Both the position numbers and the translations under genes were made by a program. This document shows, piece after piece, positions 62,280 through 64,000 of a stretch of 64,000 nucleotides of DNA. This DNA comes from Methylococcus mesophilus. Its GTDB lineage: Bacteria > Pseudomonadota > Gammaproteobacteria > Methylococcales > Methylococcaceae. The notes under the pieces are model-generated. The model worked only from the letters and a program-made list of their open reading frames with translations. It ran no database searches and was not told the DNA's origin. The stretch lies in NCBI RefSeq assembly GCF_026247885.1, contig NZ_CP110921.1, positions 2,165,001-2,229,000 on the forward strand, in the 5' to 3' direction. Each line of letters opens with the position of its first letter. Position 1 is the first letter of the stretch.

Positions 62280-63818
62280 TTATCTTCTGAACATGCGCAG
62301 CATGCGCTGGGTCACCCAGAATCCACCCGCCATGTTGACCGCCGTCAGGGCGACCGCTAGCCCTGCCAGCGTCAGGATCAGCGTGCCGGGCGAGGAAATC
62401 TGGATCAGTGCGCCGATCGCGATGATGCTGGAGATGGCGTTGGTAACGCTCATCAAGGGTGTGTGCAGCGCGGGCGTCACGTTCCAGATCACCATATATC
62501 CGACGAAGCAGGCGAGCACGAACACGGTGAAATGTTCCATGAAGTCGGCCGGGGCATTGGCCCCGATCAAGTAGAAGATCAAGGCGCCGACACCGATGCC
62601 GAGGCCGGTTCGGACCCAGGCCGGCAGCAGCGGCTTCTTTTCGGTTACGACCGGCGGCGCGGCCGTGGCCATCTGCGGAGCCGCCGCGCTGATCTTGGGC
62701 GGCGGTGGCGGCCAGGTGATGGTGCCGTCCTTGATCACCGTGGCACCGCGGATCACTTCGTCGTCCATGTCCACCACGGCATTGCCATCCTTCTGCGGGC
62801 ACAGCTCTTCGAGCAAACGCAGGAGGTTGGTGGCATAGAGCGTACTGGACTGCCGAGCCAGGCGGCTGGGCAGGTCGGTATAGCCGATGATGGTGACCTC
62901 GTGGCGCACCACGACCTCGCCGGGAACGGTCAGCTCGCAGTTGCCGCCCTGTTCGGCGGCCATGTCGACGATCACGCTGCCCGGCTTCATGGACTTGACC
63001 ATGCCGACGGTGATCAGCTTGGGGGCAGGCTTGCCAGGAATCAGGGCAGTGGTGACGATGACGTCGACGTCCATGGCCTGACGGGCGATCATCTCGGCCT
63101 GGGCCTTCTGATAGCCCTCGCTCATGATCTTGGCATAGCCGCCGACGCCGGTCCCCTCCTCCTGGTATTCCACTTCGACGAACTCGGCGCCCATGGACTT
63201 GACCTGATCCTTCACTTCCGGCCGGGTGTCGTTGGCGCGGACGATGGCGCCCAACCCGCCGGCGGCGCCGATTGCGGCAAGACCCGCCACGCCGGCGCCG
63301 ATGACGAAGACCTTAGCCGGCGGCACCTTGCCGGCCGCCGTCACCTGGCCGCAAAAAAAGCGGCCGAAATGATGGGCCGCTTCGATCACCGCACGGTAGC
63401 CGGCGATGTTCGCCATGGAGCTCAGGGCATCGAGTTTCTGCGCCCTGGAAATCCGCGGCACGCTGTCCATGGCCAGCACGGTTCCGCCGGTGGCGGCCAG
63501 TTGGTCCATGAGTTCGGCGTTCTGGGCCGGCCAGATGAAACTGACCAGACACCCGCCCTTCCGCATCAGTTCGACTTCGGCGGACGAAGGCGCGCGCACC
63601 TTGAGCACCATGTCGGAGTTCGCCCACAGCTCGACGGCGGTCGGTACGATCTCGATGCCCGCCTCGCGGAACACGTCGTCGGAAAAATTCGCATCGTCCC
63701 CGGCGCCGGTTTCGACGGCGACCTCGAATCCAAGCTTCTTGATCTTCTCGGCCACTTCCGGTGTGGTCGCTACCCGGCGCTCTCCGGGAAATATTTCCTT
63801 CGGTATTCCTATTCGCAT
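62280..63818 (-). CDS. pntA: NAD(P) transhydrogenase subunit alpha (single-chain)
   Basis: 512 residues, MRIGIPKEIFPGERRVATTP. The alanine-dehydrogenase-like NAD domain has VFVIGAGVAGLAAIGAAGGL, GAIVRANDTRPEVKDQVKSM and SVIVDMAAEQGGNCELTVPG. Four C-terminal membrane helices (GLGIGVGALIFYLIGANAPA, FTVFVLACFVGYMVIWNVTP, PLMSVTNAISSIIAIGALIQ, LILTLAGLAVALTAVNMAGG) make it the enterobacterial-type undivided alpha subunit. It is first in pntAB; its promoter should lie in 63819-63935. Confidence 0.96.
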   Translation of the reverse strand: MRIGIPKEIFPGERRVATTPEVAEKIKKLGFEVAVETGAGDDANFSDDVFREAGIEIVPTAVELWANSDMVLKVRAPSSAEVELMRKGGCLVSFIWPAQNAELMDQLAATGGTVLAMDSVPRISRAQKLDALSSMANIAGYRAVIEAAHHFGRFFCGQVTAAGKVPPAKVFVIGAGVAGLAAIGAAGGLGAIVRANDTRPEVKDQVKSMGAEFVEVEYQEEGTGVGGYAKIMSEGYQKAQAEMIARQAMDVDVIVTTALIPGKPAPKLITVGMVKSMKPGSVIVDMAAEQGGNCELTVPGEVVVRHEVTIIGYTDLPSRLARQSSTLYATNLLRLLEELCPQKDGNAVVDMDDEVIRGATVIKDGTITWPPPPPKISAAAPQMATAAPPVVTEKKPLLPAWVRTGLGIGVGALIFYLIGANAPADFMEHFTVFVLACFVGYMVIWNVTPALHTPLMSVTNAISSIIAIGALIQISSPGTLILTLAGLAVALTAVNMAGGFWVTQRMLRMFRR

Positions 63819-63938
63819 GCAAGCCTCTCCTGATCCCTATTCTGGTTGGGAGACGGGCCTCGCACCGGCGCTCGATCGCTCGTTGGCAGACGAATCGCTT
63901 ACTCGGAGGAAACAACCCATCTCGCAAGGTTGGATTGA

Positions 63939-63965
63939 CAAAAGCAAACGGGCGCCGAGCGCCCG
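63939..63965 (-). terminator. Intrinsic terminator for a minus-strand gene beyond the window
   Basis: On the minus strand the 7-bp stem CGGGCGC-TCG-GCGCCCG is followed by TTTGCTTTTG. It would end a transcript entering from beyond 64000, upstream of pntA. It isolates pntAB from that neighbour. Confidence 0.65.
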
Positions 63966-64000
63966 CATCTTTAATACCGGCAAAGCCAGGCCGGGTCAAC

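Overview
The window is GC-rich, gene-dense chromosomal DNA of a gammaproteobacterium. The RecA sequence, a CbbO-type rubisco-activation protein, an HpnN-type hopanoid transporter, PntAB and the insertion-sequence families together suggest a Methylococcus-like methanotroph. That assignment is inference; no methane oxidation gene lies in the window. Housekeeping genes form tight operons with many 4-8 nt stop/start overlaps. Accessory DNA is concentrated at 3.3-6.2 kb, 9.4-16.5 kb and above all 38-55 kb.

Layout. 0-3.3 kb (minus strand): pncC-thpR-recA-recX-alaS. 3.5-6.2 kb: a dead IS630 element and two secreted-protein genes. 6.3-11.2 kb: a giant MalT-type LuxR regulator divergent from a secreted FG-GAP protein. 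11.3-16.8 kb: AraC regulator, cupin, alpha/beta hydrolase plus M14 peptidase pair, secreted protein, toxin-antitoxin and intron debris, DUF2200. 17-23.4 kb: phytase-like esterase, then purD and a pqi operon (pqiA split in two genes, pqiB, pqiC). 23.5-27.1 kb: rsd, Nudix, PHP phosphatase and tag, then a short TSUP transporter and a lipoprotein. 27.6-32.4 kb: rpiA divergent from ilvA, then a CbbO/NorD VWA protein. 32.8-38.0 kb: sulfotransferase and a BASS transporter that overlap convergently, a hairpin-rich element, hpnN. 38.0-38.6 kb: a ParE/RHH toxin-antitoxin pair.

The most unusual part is 38.9-55.5 kb. Two LuxR paralogues bracket a set of secreted, internally repetitive proteins: FG-GAP, GloVer, poly-glycine and collagen-like. 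Two of these genes sit behind the same 157-bp leader, which carries a 20-bp dyad, a conserved hairpin, an identical Shine-Dalgarno and a short ORF. Two inverted 158-bp repeats flank the poly-glycine gene. The 46.5-51 kb part is visibly AT-richer than the rest and looks acquired. Direct repeats surround the FG-GAP gene, and a copy of its 3' tail lies just downstream. Remnants of IS5 and IS200 elements, a TonB receptor, hicAB and a decayed brnTA pair complete the region.

55.6-64 kb returns to core functions: pncA-pncB, a zinc-ribbon protein, lipoproteins, DUF29 and pntA-pntB. One lipoprotein gene carries a 205-bp terminal-inverted-repeat element inserted exactly in frame inside its signal peptide. 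Removing the element and a 2-bp duplication restores a textbook lipoprotein leader.
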